A stretch of DNA of 64,000 nt, taken from the NCBI RefSeq assembly GCF_040833965.1, contig NZ_CP162142.1, positions 930,001 to 994,000 of the forward strand. Reading direction: 5' to 3'. Under the pieces are notes generated by a model. The model ran no database searches. It was not told the DNA's origin and saw only the letters and a program-made list of their open reading frames with translations. Source of the stretch: Leptospira sp. WS39.C2 (GTDB taxonomy: Bacteria > Spirochaetota > Leptospiria > Leptospirales > Leptospiraceae). The position numbers were made by a program, and so were the translations under genes. Positions 47,901 through 56,103 of this stretch are shown piece by piece (position 1 is the stretch's first letter; each line of letters starts with the position of its first letter).

Positions 47901-48151
47901 TTGATATCCAAGAAGACCTTATCAAAATCCAATCAGGGGATCGAATTGTATTGTATACTGATGGGATCACAGAAGCTACAAATGTAGAAAAAGAAATGAT
48001 AGGTCAGGAAAATTGGGAGTCCATGTTACATAGGTATAGTGGATACCCAGTGATGGAATCCAAACGATTGTTACTTGAAAAGATCAAAGAGTTTACAGGG
48101 AATAGAACTCCAGATGATGACGTAACACTTGTGATTTTGGAAATAGAGTAA
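44954..48151 (+). CDS. 7TMR-DISM sensor fused to histidine kinase, receiver and PP2C phosphatase
   Basis: An N-terminal leader and a jelly-roll type extracellular sensor domain (about 45-195, LEGDWEFYP then VPGIWNSV) precede seven helices (about 205-415) of the 7TMR-DISM type. The kinase has His438 in NTSHELKTPLNG and ATPase boxes DTGIGIP and GGTGLGLAIS. The receiver has Asp744 in VLDIMMPG and Lys in LAKPF. A SpoIIE-type phosphatase domain ends the protein (SIGGDFFDF, IADVSGHGIPAAL, YTDGITEA, DDDVTLVIL). The start is either the TTG at 44954 or a TTG at 45005. It lies divergent from fliJ and separates it from fliI. Confidence 0.88.
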   Translation: MYSFLLVFLKKYVKLGILSHKYLHFILFFWSQVLGLFSPVFATSLDELVQTSGGTPIHLEGDWEFYPRVFLSEPEREKTEPEHLTVPGIWNSVLGSGQGYGTYRLVLTKPNYVEKDQVFGIKILDVATASRVYWNGKLLGSSGSVGKTKETSDPSYEFQFYPLPWQEGQNELFIEISNFHHSKGGMWEPPYFGEWNKLYKESEADLASSLFLAGSVFIIALYHFGLFYFRRTDKGNLLFGFAALLLALRTLFTGERFVFNELSPMITWNLCLRIEYFTFYISPYLFFAFFREFYPKYYPKWMNRLLLFPTLLFISFLLVLPTEIYTELNSYYQIVFLFGILMILQGVFRAAIRREESGLLFLFGICTVAIAAFVDLLNANQIFYSVEAIPIGIFVFILVQSLTLSRRFSRAFSEVETLSKRLLALDKLKDEFLANTSHELKTPLNGIIGIAESMFDGIGGKLNQEQRQNLGMIVSSGKRLSSLVDDILDFSKMKNRDLDLDLKAIDLHQISDFVLVISRPLYVTKNLTVRNNVPIDFPPILGDEARLQQILFNIIGNAIKFTEKGRIEVSCEIVDKMAVVSIRDTGIGIPKDKFGDIFRSFEQVDSSTTRKFGGTGLGLAISKRLVELHGGSIWVDSTPGQGSLFSFSLPLAREGEIPMEKPQMKKVDMWFGGDNFDFEPIENTEEEYDGEKLKVIVVDDEPINRQVLKNHLTLIGCDVSEAANGVDAIRLVRDEGPFELMVLDIMMPGMSGYDVCTVLRESYSLYQLPILFLTAKNQIADIIAALEAGGNDYLAKPFDKRELISRAKNLITLKKAVEEQNKFIAIQNELGLARKLQYSILPEEAPNVVGIKTEFYYEPMDSIGGDFFDFHAISETELGVLIADVSGHGIPAALVSAMLKIAFSTQVRLAKEPAQLLNQINATLLGKMKGAFVTASYIYINLETKEMVHARCGHPPLILNRKGESKARLSMPQGKLIGWIPELDIQEDLIKIQSGDRIVLYTDGITEATNVEKEMIGQENWESMLHRYSGYPVMESKRLLLEKIKEFTGNRTPDDDVTLVILEIE
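44971..44990. repeat. 20-bp AT-rich palindrome at the sensor-gene start
   Basis: CGTATTTTT and AAAAATACG flank a central AA, a perfect two-fold symmetric site between the two possible starts of the sensor gene and 48 bases from the fliJ start. A DNA-binding dimer could read it, or it could be chance in AT-rich DNA. If the TTG at 45005 is the true start the palindrome lies in the leader. Confidence 0.3.
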
Positions 48152-48189
48152 AAGAATCAATTCAATCAATAAAGAATCAATAAAACCAA

Positions 48190-49554
48190 CTAAAAATCAT
48201 CGTCCATTCTACTGGATGATTGTAAAATCTGTTCGAGTTTTTTCAGTGCTTCGTTGTATGAAGATTTTTCCTCAATCCTTTGTCGTAAATAATCATCAAT
48301 CTGCGATTTTTTATCTATTGCCATATCAATTTTTTCATCAGCACCTCTAACATAGGCATTGAGTAATATGATATCTTCAGAATTTTTATACTTTGAAATG
48401 AGTTCTCGGACAATAGATGATCTCATATAGTGATCTTCGTTTACGATTTTTTGCATCAACCTAGAAAGTGAGGAAGGAACATCTATCGCAGGGTAATGGC
48501 TTTGTTCAGCTAGTTTTCTTGTTAAGACAATATGACCGTCAATGAATCCTCGAACCTTGTCTGCCACAATATCATCCATATCATCTTCAGCGTCTGTTAA
48601 TACTGTATAAAATCCTGTAATTGATCCACCGTTATGTGAGGTTCCGGCTCGTTCTACAAGTTTTGCCATTTTGGTAAAAACACTGGAAGCATATCCTTTT
48701 GTGACAACAGGTTCTCCAATAGATAGTTCGCGTAAGGCTTCTGCATACCTAGTGAGCGAGTCCATATACAAATTCACTGACATTCCTTTTTCACGGAAGT
48801 ATTCGGCCGCTGAACAAGCAAGGTTTGCACAACTCACTTGTTCCATTTTGGAAGAATCGGAAGTTGCTACAAACACAACTGATCTTGCCAATGCTTCCTT
48901 CCCAAGTTCCACTTGCAAAAATTCATTTACCTCACGGCCCCTTTCACCAATGAGAGCAACAACGTTGACATCGGCGTTCGTATAACGCGCGATCATCCCA
49001 AGTAAGCTGGATTTACCAACTCCTGATCCAGAAAAAATTCCAATCCTTTGCCCACGCCCAACAGTCAACATACCATCAATGGCACGAACTCCTGTTTCTA
49101 AAATTTCTGTAATGGGTGGGCGATCGAGTGGGTTTAAAAACCTTGGTTCTGATGCCCGCTCCTCTTTCGTGATGAGGATTCCTTTGCTATCGATTGGTTT
49201 TCCTAATCCGTTTAATACTCTTCCTAAAAGTTCAGGTCCTGCGTTTAAAGTGATTTGCCTTCCTGAGGAAAACACAAATGCATGTGGGAAAATTTCTTGT
49301 GTATCACCTAGCGGCATTAAGGTGTAAAGATGATCTTTGAATCCAACGAGTACGCAAGGCAAATACCCTTTGTCCGATCCACGTTCTACTTCTAAAATTT
49401 CCCCTACTTTAGAATCGGGGGGACCTTGTGAATAAATGACATTGCCCACAACAGAAACAACAACCCCACTTTTTCGAATGGGTTCGATTTTTTCGACGAC
49501 ATTCAGGTATTTTGAAATGGCATCGATTTGTTCTGTGAATTTTTTTTCGATCAT
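48190..49554 (-). CDS. fliI: Flagellum-specific ATPase FliI
   Basis: It is the export ATPase of the flagellar type III system. It has Walker A SGSGVGKS at 175-182, GERGREVNEF, and the F1-beta-like segment YMDSLTRYAEALRE. Length 454 is standard. No ribosome site is seen before the ATG at 49554; instead AGACCCC abuts it and can pair with an upstream GGGGTCT. fliH is not visible next to it. The next minus-strand flagellar gene, fliJ, is 3.3 kb away. Confidence 0.95.
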   Translation of the reverse strand: MIEKKFTEQIDAISKYLNVVEKIEPIRKSGVVVSVVGNVIYSQGPPDSKVGEILEVERGSDKGYLPCVLVGFKDHLYTLMPLGDTQEIFPHAFVFSSGRQITLNAGPELLGRVLNGLGKPIDSKGILITKEERASEPRFLNPLDRPPITEILETGVRAIDGMLTVGRGQRIGIFSGSGVGKSSLLGMIARYTNADVNVVALIGERGREVNEFLQVELGKEALARSVVFVATSDSSKMEQVSCANLACSAAEYFREKGMSVNLYMDSLTRYAEALRELSIGEPVVTKGYASSVFTKMAKLVERAGTSHNGGSITGFYTVLTDAEDDMDDIVADKVRGFIDGHIVLTRKLAEQSHYPAIDVPSSLSRLMQKIVNEDHYMRSSIVRELISKYKNSEDIILLNAYVRGADEKIDMAIDKKSQIDDYLRQRIEEKSSYNEALKKLEQILQSSSRMDDDF

Positions 49555-49612
49555 GGGGTCTTTTCACTCATCCAATCATGTGACATAATTAAATCAAGCG
49601 AATTGAGACCCC
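49555..49612 (-). promoter_or_regulatory. Inverted repeat in the fliI leader
   Basis: On the minus strand GGGGTCT (49612-49606) can pair with AGACCCC (49561-49555), which touches the fliI start codon; the intervening loop is 44 bases. Pairing would hide the start region. The absence of a ribosome site makes this worth noting, but a 7-bp long-range pairing may be chance. Confidence 0.3.
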
Positions 49613-49631
49613 GAATGCCTCTAATCTACTC

Positions 49632-50462
49632 TTAGCGGCAGAGTTTGATTTGGTCGAGATTGGAAATTTGTTTTGGGGTCGTGAGTTTTTTCCCAAGTTT
49701 TACATTCCCACCTTCTGTTAAAGAAGCCGACTCGTACGCCCATTTTCCAAAATTTGTCGAAATGGTGTAACAATCAGGAAAGGTTTTGGTTTCGACCAAT
49801 TGGTTTCCATTCCAAACCAAAATGCGGTCAGGAGTTCGGACGTAGAGTTTGTCACCTTGTTCTGCCCAACGGATCCCATAAAGGGGAAGGGCTGTCCAAA
49901 AACTGAGTGGGTAAGTTTGCACTTTTTTGTCGGATGTTTGTAAAATCGAAAGTTCGAATTCTGTAAATTCATCATCTTTTGTGGGGCTTGCTGTGATGAG
50001 GGCCACTAAATTTCCATTAGGAGAAGGTGCCATTTGGAAAATGATTTTTTTCTCAGGGTTTGCTGGATAAGAAAAGGCTCCACCTACTTCTGGATAAATG
50101 GAAAGAGTTTGGTTGAGGGTGCCATATTCGTCATCTTTTCCGTATAACACAAATAAAGTGTTCGATTTTGTATGATAAAAAATTCCGTCTCCCAAAGACC
50201 ATGATGGAAGGTCCCACTCACGAAGGATCTTTCCACCAGTAACACCGTTCTCCACCAATTTGATTTTGCTTTTGTAGTTTCGTTTGTCTGAGGTTCCATT
50301 GAGTGGATTCCAAGAATCTTTTTCTTGGAAGTGGACTGTTAGTATAAGGTTTTGGTTCGGATCATTACTAGGAGAAATTTCTTCGGGCAACTGGGCATCG
50401 CGCCAGATGAGTTGTGAACATCCAAATAGAATAAAAAGAAAGAGGGGAATGATCGTTTTCAT
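49632..50462 (-). CDS. Hypothetical lipoprotein
   Basis: A signal peptide ends in a good lipobox, FILFGC (Cys15). The mature protein has blade-like repeats with Trp-rich turns (SWSLGDGIFYHTKSNTLFVLYG, FQMAPSPNGNLVALITASP, YGIRWAEQGDKLYVRTPDRILVWNG), suggesting a WD40/TolB-like beta-propeller. No specific family recognised. It stands between fliI and the small zinc-finger gene on the same strand, with 77 bases to fliI. Confidence 0.65.
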   Translation of the reverse strand: MKTIIPLFLFILFGCSQLIWRDAQLPEEISPSNDPNQNLILTVHFQEKDSWNPLNGTSDKRNYKSKIKLVENGVTGGKILREWDLPSWSLGDGIFYHTKSNTLFVLYGKDDEYGTLNQTLSIYPEVGGAFSYPANPEKKIIFQMAPSPNGNLVALITASPTKDDEFTEFELSILQTSDKKVQTYPLSFWTALPLYGIRWAEQGDKLYVRTPDRILVWNGNQLVETKTFPDCYTISTNFGKWAYESASLTEGGNVKLGKKLTTPKQISNLDQIKLCR

Positions 50463-50553
50463 AGGAGATGAGGATATGATGGTTGTGAGTGTCTGTAAAC
50501 AAAAAAGGGGACCTATTGCCCCCTCTCAGTTAGAAAAGTGAAACGAAACGGAA

Positions 50554-50868
50554 TTATTTTCCTTTTTTCGCTTTTGCTTTTTCTTTATTTTTTTGGTCGA
50601 TTTCTGCTCTATGTGTGTCGCAAAGTCTGTAAAGAATTCCTGTTACCGGGTTTTTACGAGTTACTTTTGTACCACAAACGATGCATAGACCTTGTGCTCT
50701 TCTTCTTTTGTAAAGTTGTTGAACTCTCTCCGCTCCAGATGCTTTGTACTTAGAGATTTGGATTCTGAATCCTTTGAAAAGGTAATTCCCAATCGACTTC
50801 TCTGGGTCCTTTTTAAGATCATCTGCAATTTTGTCGATTTGTCCTGGGCCTACTTTTTGTGGTTCCAT
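50554..50868 (-). CDS. Small basic protein with CxxC...CxxH zinc-finger-like site
   Basis: The 104-residue protein is strongly basic, with YKRRRAQGLCIVCGTK and, 20 residues later, YRLCDTHRAE, a CX2C/CX2H arrangement that could bind zinc, and a Lys-rich tail. It resembles no family I can name with confidence; a nucleic-acid or ribosome-binding role is plausible. It is transcribed apart from its neighbours, and a 170-base AT-rich gap lies upstream, so it likely has its own promoter. Confidence 0.6.
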   Translation of the reverse strand: MEPQKVGPGQIDKIADDLKKDPEKSIGNYLFKGFRIQISKYKASGAERVQQLYKRRRAQGLCIVCGTKVTRKNPVTGILYRLCDTHRAEIDQKNKEKAKAKKGK

Positions 50869-51040
50869 AGCTTTCTTTTTCCTTTAAACTTATTTTATAT
50901 TTTTTTTGACGAAGGGATATCCCTTGGCCTAACAAGAGTATCTCTCTACTTTCCAAAAAATTCAAGATATTTTTTTCATCGAATAACAATTTTTTGATGT
51001 TTTGCGAAGTCTTTTTTCTAAAACGTTTGATAGGTGATAA

Positions 51041-51736
51041 TTAGTTTTTGATCAATTTGATTTGGATTGCTTTTGGAAAACTTGGACAAGTTTCAACACA
51101 AAGACCACATCCAGTACAACTTGATTGTGCAAAAACAGGCAAATTCCCTTTAAATTTAACGGTTTTTTCGATTGGGCATGTAACAAAACAAGCATTACAG
51201 GTTGCTTCACCAGTTTTTTCATTGATACAAAACTCTTTTAAGAGTTTCGCCTTACCAAACTTTGGTGTAGTATCGGACATTTCGTACGGTATTAATGCCT
51301 CTTCTGGACAGGCATTAATACATGGCCAATCCGTACAAAGGTGGCAAGCTTTTGCATTGGGATCAAAATGAGGGAATGATTTTTCAGAATCTGTTGCTGT
51401 AACAGGGAATAAGACGGCATAGGGGCAAGAAAAAATACATTCATTACACCCAGTACACAAAGAAAAAAAATTTGAACTAGCCCCAGGAGGTAAGGATAGA
51501 GTTTGAAACATTTTGGTTTTGCGTTTCCGAACAACTGTCGGTTTGATGTTTTGGTTAGGTTTGGACTTTTTCTTAGATGGTTTTTTCTTTTGGTTTGGTG
51601 TTTTTTGTGAACGAGGTTTTGGGTCTGTTTCTTCCTGCCATATTTCTTTGATGGATTCAGTGATTTCGTCCGCCTTCGTAAAGGTGAATTGGAAAACGGA
51701 TTTAAACCCTTCTCGGAACAGATCCTTTCGTTTCAT
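51041..51736 (-). CDS. Multi-cluster 4Fe-4S ferredoxin, NapG/MauM-like
   Basis: A Lys/Pro-rich N-terminus (30-75) precedes the conserved LPPGA and about four iron-sulfur sites: CTGCNECIFSCP, CHLCTDWPCINACP, a site around CNACFVTCP and CTGCGLCVETCP. The LPPGA-to-cluster layout matches the NapG/MauM/NapF group of electron-transfer proteins. There is no Tat or Sec signal, so it is probably cytoplasmic. No reductase lies next to it and its partner is unknown. It is coupled to murA (stop 51041, murA end at 51737). Confidence 0.8.
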   Translation of the reverse strand: MKRKDLFREGFKSVFQFTFTKADEITESIKEIWQEETDPKPRSQKTPNQKKKPSKKKSKPNQNIKPTVVRKRKTKMFQTLSLPPGASSNFFSLCTGCNECIFSCPYAVLFPVTATDSEKSFPHFDPNAKACHLCTDWPCINACPEEALIPYEMSDTTPKFGKAKLLKEFCINEKTGEATCNACFVTCPIEKTVKFKGNLPVFAQSSCTGCGLCVETCPSFPKAIQIKLIKN

Positions 51737-53059
51737 TTAACTGGAGATTCTTTCGATTTGTGCCCCAAGAGACCTTAACCTAGTATCAATGGACTCAAAA
51801 CCTCGGTCAATTTGAACGATGTTATGGATTTCACTTTGTCCTTCTGCACAAAGGGCAGCAATGATCATCGCCATCCCGGCACGTATGTCTGGACTTGCGA
51901 CCCTTTGCCCATACAACCGATTGGCACCAATGACAATGGCCCGGTGCGGGTCACATAGGATGATTTGGGCACCCATGGCGATGATGTTATCAACAAAGAA
52001 TAACCTGGATTCAAACAATTTTTCATGGATGAGGACAGTACCTTTGCACTGTGTTGCTGTCACAAGGGCAACAGACGTCATATCCGCAGGAAATCCTGGC
52101 CAAGGTGCATCGTCAATTTTGGGAGTGGCTCCATGGTAATCAGGAATGATTTCCATTTTTTGGTCTGAAGGGACAAGAATTCCAGTTTCAGTAGGGCGCA
52201 CTTCAATTCCAAGCCTTGAATAAACCATTCGGATCATACGAATGTCTTCTAGGTTAACATCAGTTATGTGGATTTCGCCACCTGTAACAGCTGCTAAGCT
52301 AATAAAAGATCCAACTTCTAAATAATCCGAACCAATACGGTGTTTGAGGCATCCCTCTGGAGAAGAAAGAGAAGTTACACCTGTGATTGTTAGGTGGTTT
52401 GTTCCAACCCCTTCAATTTTGGCACCAGCCGCTAGTAAAAATCGGCAAAGTCCCTGTACATGTGGTTCTGAGGCTGCATTACGGATGGTTGTGGTACCTT
52501 CGGCAAATACGGCTGCCATTACCGCATTTTCCGTTGCAGTCACAGAAGCTTCATCGAGTAGGATGTCTTTACCAAAAAGTCTGTCCGCAGTGATCATATA
52601 ACCATCTGGGAAAACTTCAATTTTGGCACCTAAGGCTTCTAGGGCAAGGAGGTGGGTGTCCATACGACGACGTCCAATTTTATCCCCACCAGGTTTTGGC
52701 AAAAAAACTCGTCCTGTTCGTGCTAAGATGGGTCCTGCCAAAGTCACGGCCCCACGGAGTTGGGAACAAAGTTCATAAGGTAAATCCGATTTCACTGGAT
52801 TTTTTTTCTGAAAGAGGTAGGATCCTTTTGTATCAAGTGAGGTGATTTCGACCCCAATGTGGCGGAGGACATCCATGAGTTTTTGGACATCAGCAATTTC
52901 GGGAAGGTTTTCTAGGATCACATCTCCTTCCCATAAGAGTAAGGCCCCGAGGAGTGGAAGGGCTTCGTTTTTATTTCCTTGCGGAACAATTGTCCCGTGG
53001 AGTGGATTTTTGCCGATAATTTTGAAGTAGGAAGAGCTCACCTTGCTTCCATTCGACAC
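51737..53059 (-). CDS. murA: UDP-N-acetylglucosamine 1-carboxyvinyltransferase, Asp-type
   Basis: This is the first committed step of peptidoglycan synthesis: transfer of enolpyruvate to UDP-GlcNAc. The EPSP-synthase fold is clear ([17 protein letters not shown] at the start; Lys29 and Asn30 of the active site). The usual catalytic Cys of PGGCxIG is replaced by Asp126 ([12 protein letters not shown]), as in Chlamydia and mycobacteria, where it gives fosfomycin resistance. Length 440 is typical. The start is GTG at 53059; a GTG at 53041 is an alternative. It is divergent from the PilZ-like gene by only 26 bases. Confidence 0.93.
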   Translation of the reverse strand: MSNGSKVSSSYFKIIGKNPLHGTIVPQGNKNEALPLLGALLLWEGDVILENLPEIADVQKLMDVLRHIGVEITSLDTKGSYLFQKKNPVKSDLPYELCSQLRGAVTLAGPILARTGRVFLPKPGGDKIGRRRMDTHLLALEALGAKIEVFPDGYMITADRLFGKDILLDEASVTATENAVMAAVFAEGTTTIRNAASEPHVQGLCRFLLAAGAKIEGVGTNHLTITGVTSLSSPEGCLKHRIGSDYLEVGSFISLAAVTGGEIHITDVNLEDIRMIRMVYSRLGIEVRPTETGILVPSDQKMEIIPDYHGATPKIDDAPWPGFPADMTSVALVTATQCKGTVLIHEKLFESRLFFVDNIIAMGAQIILCDPHRAIVIGANRLYGQRVASPDIRAGMAMIIAALCAEGQSEIHNIVQIDRGFESIDTRLRSLGAQIERISS

Positions 53060-53085
53060 AACGGAGATATGAGGAAAAGTAATTT

Positions 53086-54228
53086 ATGAATTTTATGGCA
53101 CAAGTCACTTGGATTTTTCCGAAATTTGATACAATCTACATCTTTTACATTTTTCTTTTGGGACTTGCCGCCTTTATTTACGTGAAGTTCATGAACTACT
53201 TACAAAACAAACAAACAAGTGTGGTGAACCACTGGGTCGAATTCCAAAGGTATGCCATTGCTCGCAAATGTAACCAAGTGGAACTGAATATTTTACATAG
53301 TTTTTATGACCACTTGAATGAAGAAGAAAGGGAGATATACCTTCTTCCTGAAAATCGTAACAAACTCAAAAATGCATTGTATCGTTATTTTTTAAAATCG
53401 AATGCCAATACGACTGAAAAAGAAGTAAATTTATTCGATAAACTCTTTCGGTCTGGGGTGGAATTCAAAAAAGAAATTTTATCTCTAAACGATTTGACCG
53501 TTGGAGAAGTTGCGGCTCTCGAAGCAGACGGAAGAGAAGAACTCACCTATGTGATGCAAAAAACTTCGGATGAATTACTTTTATCTACAAAGGGATTGTC
53601 CAAGGATCTACTCGTTCCAGGAAAAGAAGCGAAATTATATGTCTTTCGGCCAAGTAGCGGTGGTTATTTGCTCGATGGGCAAATCAAACGCACAAATGAA
53701 AGTGGTGCTATTTTTCTATTTAATGGAAAAATAGAAAGGAAGGGTGAATCACATCTGATGTTAACAGATAAAATTTCTGTCACTGTTTCTCCTTGGCCTC
53801 CACCAGAGCAAAAAAAGGATTTGGAACTAGATAAAAACAAATTATTACTCAGTGAAGAAAACATTGATAAACAATTGGAAGTTTTGAAAAGGATTGCCAA
53901 AGACCAAAAAGAAAATAACGAAAAAAAATTTGAGATCAAAGAAACAGCAAAACCTTTCATCACACTCTCGGAACGATTGTCTGACAGAGGGATTTTGTTT
54001 ACCTTTCCTTCTGGAATTTCTTCCGAAATTTGGAAACACCAAGATTTATGGGAAGTGAATTTTAGCTTTGAGAAAGGTCCCGAATTTCATATTCGAGCAA
54101 AGATGATGCCCACCAAACAAAAATCAGATTTGTATTTATTACGTTATGTAGATGCTGATGATTCTGTGCGGAAAACTTTGTATGAAGAAATCCGCAAACG
54201 AGGAGGTGTGAGAGAGGTTTTGACTTAA
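53086..54228 (+). CDS. Membrane-anchored PilZ/YcgR-like protein, tentative
   Basis: One N-terminal helix (about 15-37), a helical region (45-120) and two beta-rich segments (about 135-240 and 285-375). The first resembles a YcgR N-terminal domain; the second has LSERLSDRGILF, like the SxxG part of PilZ, and a run LYLLRYVDADDSVRKTLYEEI typical of the PilZ end. The c-di-GMP-binding RxxxR is not seen, so if PilZ, it is degenerate. GAGG lies upstream of the ATG. Function unknown. Confidence 0.5.
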   Translation: MNFMAQVTWIFPKFDTIYIFYIFLLGLAAFIYVKFMNYLQNKQTSVVNHWVEFQRYAIARKCNQVELNILHSFYDHLNEEEREIYLLPENRNKLKNALYRYFLKSNANTTEKEVNLFDKLFRSGVEFKKEILSLNDLTVGEVAALEADGREELTYVMQKTSDELLLSTKGLSKDLLVPGKEAKLYVFRPSSGGYLLDGQIKRTNESGAIFLFNGKIERKGESHLMLTDKISVTVSPWPPPEQKKDLELDKNKLLLSEENIDKQLEVLKRIAKDQKENNEKKFEIKETAKPFITLSERLSDRGILFTFPSGISSEIWKHQDLWEVNFSFEKGPEFHIRAKMMPTKQKSDLYLLRYVDADDSVRKTLYEEIRKRGGVREVLT

Positions 54229-54237
54229 CTCTCACAC
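54206..54237 (+). terminator. Possible terminator hairpin at the end of the PilZ-like gene
   Basis: GTGTGAGAG (54206-54214) and CTCTCACAC (54229-54237) form a perfect 9-bp stem with a 14-base loop that contains the stop codon. Only a short AT-rich stretch follows, so termination would be weak. It lies between convergent genes. Confidence 0.4.
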
Positions 54238-54245
54238 ATTTAAAT

Positions 54246-56012
54246 TTATAAACTTTCGGGGAAGGCACCTTTGGAAGGTGTTTTTGCTTCTTTTGATAAC
54301 AAAATCAAATCCACCTTAGGAATTTCTTTCCCTGAAGAAAGTTTCTCTCCCATTGCTTCCCAAGAACCAACCGTCAAGGAAAACGAAAGAAGATACTCAA
54401 CATTTGGAAGTTCTGGCAATTGGATGAAAGGTGTTCCTCCGTGCATGATGAGGAATCGTTTGTTTGGAAATTTTTTAGCAAAACCTATAACAGCACGAAT
54501 TTCAGGTTCCGAAGTTGAATCAAACAAAAAAGTAGAAAAGGCTTTTTGTTTTGCATAACTTGGGAATGATTTTAACGCCACAGATTGGATTTTTTTTGTT
54601 TTTAAAACTTCTTTGAGTTTAAGATTTTTCACAAAGGAAATTGTTTTTTCCGGAAATATATCTGCGGTTTTGACTGATTTTGGATATGCTCGAATAGAGT
54701 CTTCATTGATTTCTTTTGCGAAGTTTTGTGATTGGCTTAGTTTCGCATAACGTTCGTTTCTTTCCTTTTCCCAAGCTACAAGAAATTCTTTTTGTTTTTG
54801 ATTTTCTTCATAAACATTTGGTTGGATGGAATTTTTATCATAGATTCCCAGTTCCAATTTTTTACGAATTTGTTTATGGACAGCCTCTTTTAAGAGATCA
54901 TGTTCTTTACCTTCTTTGTCTAAAAAACGAAATTCTCCTTTTTTGTATGCATCCATCAGTTGGGCTTTGAATTTTTTTGCAGTTTCCCCCCAACTTGTGA
55001 GAAGGACAATATTGGCACCGGCAAGAATGGTAAGAACTCCTGGCCTATCTTTTTCATAATTTTTAGAAATGGCATGCATCTCCATCGCATCCGTGATGAT
55101 GATTCCATCAAACTGAAGTGACTTTCGTAATACATCTGTTAGGATCGTTTTGGATAAAGTCGCCGGGAAATTGGGGTCAATTTTTGGATATACAATATGG
55201 GCAGACATTACTGCTTCTGCGCCGCCTTGGATGGATTGTTTGAATGGAACAAGTTCCAGTTTTTCCAAGTCTTGTAAACTTTTGTTAATGATGGGAAGGC
55301 CTAAATGGCTATCAACCGTTGTGTCTCCATGTCCCGGGAAGTGTTTGATCACAGGCAAACAACCACCTGCCCTCGCACCTTTTTCATACGCAACTGCTAC
55401 TTCCGAAACACGGTTTACATCGGAGCCAAACGAACGCGTGTTAATGACTGGGTTTAGTGGATTGTTATTGATGTCAAGTACTGGTGCAAACAAAAAGTTC
55501 AAACCTAAACTCTTTAGTTCATAAGAAGTAACAAAACCAACGATTTCTCCCCATTCTTTTTTTCCTGTTTGGCCTACCGCCATTGCACCAGGGTAATGAG
55601 TGATCCCATCTTGTACGCGAAAAACTCGTCCGCCTTCTTGGTCTGTTGAAATAAAAAATGGTTGGAGGCCATTGTCTTTTGCTGCGAGTTGTAAGTTTTC
55701 TGTGAGTGAAATGATCTCTTCTTTTTTTCCTAAGTTTTTTCCAAAGAGAATGATCCCACCTGGTTTCGTTTGTTTGATTTCATCGAGTGCAATTTGGTCA
55801 ACAGTTCTTGAAGGGATTGCGATGTGGATCGTTTGTCCTACAAGTTCTTCGTCTGTCATCTTATTTGTGATAGACCAAGCTTTTTCATCCAACCAAAGTT
55901 TTCGTTCGTTGGCCGTGAGTTCTGTGAGATAAAATCCAAAACAATAGGAAGTTCCAAAAAATCCAAAGAGTAGGAAAAGGGAAAAGGAGGTACGTAAAAG
56001 AACTTGGTTCAT
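54246..56012 (-). CDS. Secreted GH3 beta-N-acetylhexosaminidase (NagZ-like) with C-terminal extension
   Basis: It cleaves beta-linked N-acetylglucosamine, probably from muropeptides or chitin-like chains. A signal peptide (ending near TSYCFG) directs it out of the cytoplasm, unlike E. coli NagZ. The GH3 domain has the substrate motif KHFPGHGDTTVDSHLGLP with the His-Asp acid/base loop, and the nucleophile Asp in IITDAMEMHA. The domain ends near 360 and about 220 extra residues follow with no family I recognise. Transcribed alone, convergent with the PilZ-like gene. Confidence 0.85.
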   Translation of the reverse strand: MNQVLLRTSFSLFLLFGFFGTSYCFGFYLTELTANERKLWLDEKAWSITNKMTDEELVGQTIHIAIPSRTVDQIALDEIKQTKPGGIILFGKNLGKKEEIISLTENLQLAAKDNGLQPFFISTDQEGGRVFRVQDGITHYPGAMAVGQTGKKEWGEIVGFVTSYELKSLGLNFLFAPVLDINNNPLNPVINTRSFGSDVNRVSEVAVAYEKGARAGGCLPVIKHFPGHGDTTVDSHLGLPIINKSLQDLEKLELVPFKQSIQGGAEAVMSAHIVYPKIDPNFPATLSKTILTDVLRKSLQFDGIIITDAMEMHAISKNYEKDRPGVLTILAGANIVLLTSWGETAKKFKAQLMDAYKKGEFRFLDKEGKEHDLLKEAVHKQIRKKLELGIYDKNSIQPNVYEENQKQKEFLVAWEKERNERYAKLSQSQNFAKEINEDSIRAYPKSVKTADIFPEKTISFVKNLKLKEVLKTKKIQSVALKSFPSYAKQKAFSTFLFDSTSEPEIRAVIGFAKKFPNKRFLIMHGGTPFIQLPELPNVEYLLSFSLTVGSWEAMGEKLSSGKEIPKVDLILLSKEAKTPSKGAFPESL

Positions 56013-56103
56013 AGACTATGAATATAGGTTTTATGAGATGCTTTTCTGAGACAACTACGAAAAATCTCTCACATGTATCCATTTTAAAACGTCTGACTCA
56101 TTA

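Noticed and set aside
48152..48189. Short direct repeat AAAGAATCAAT after the sensor gene
   Set aside because: Two imperfect 10-11 base copies in AT-rich DNA without other support.
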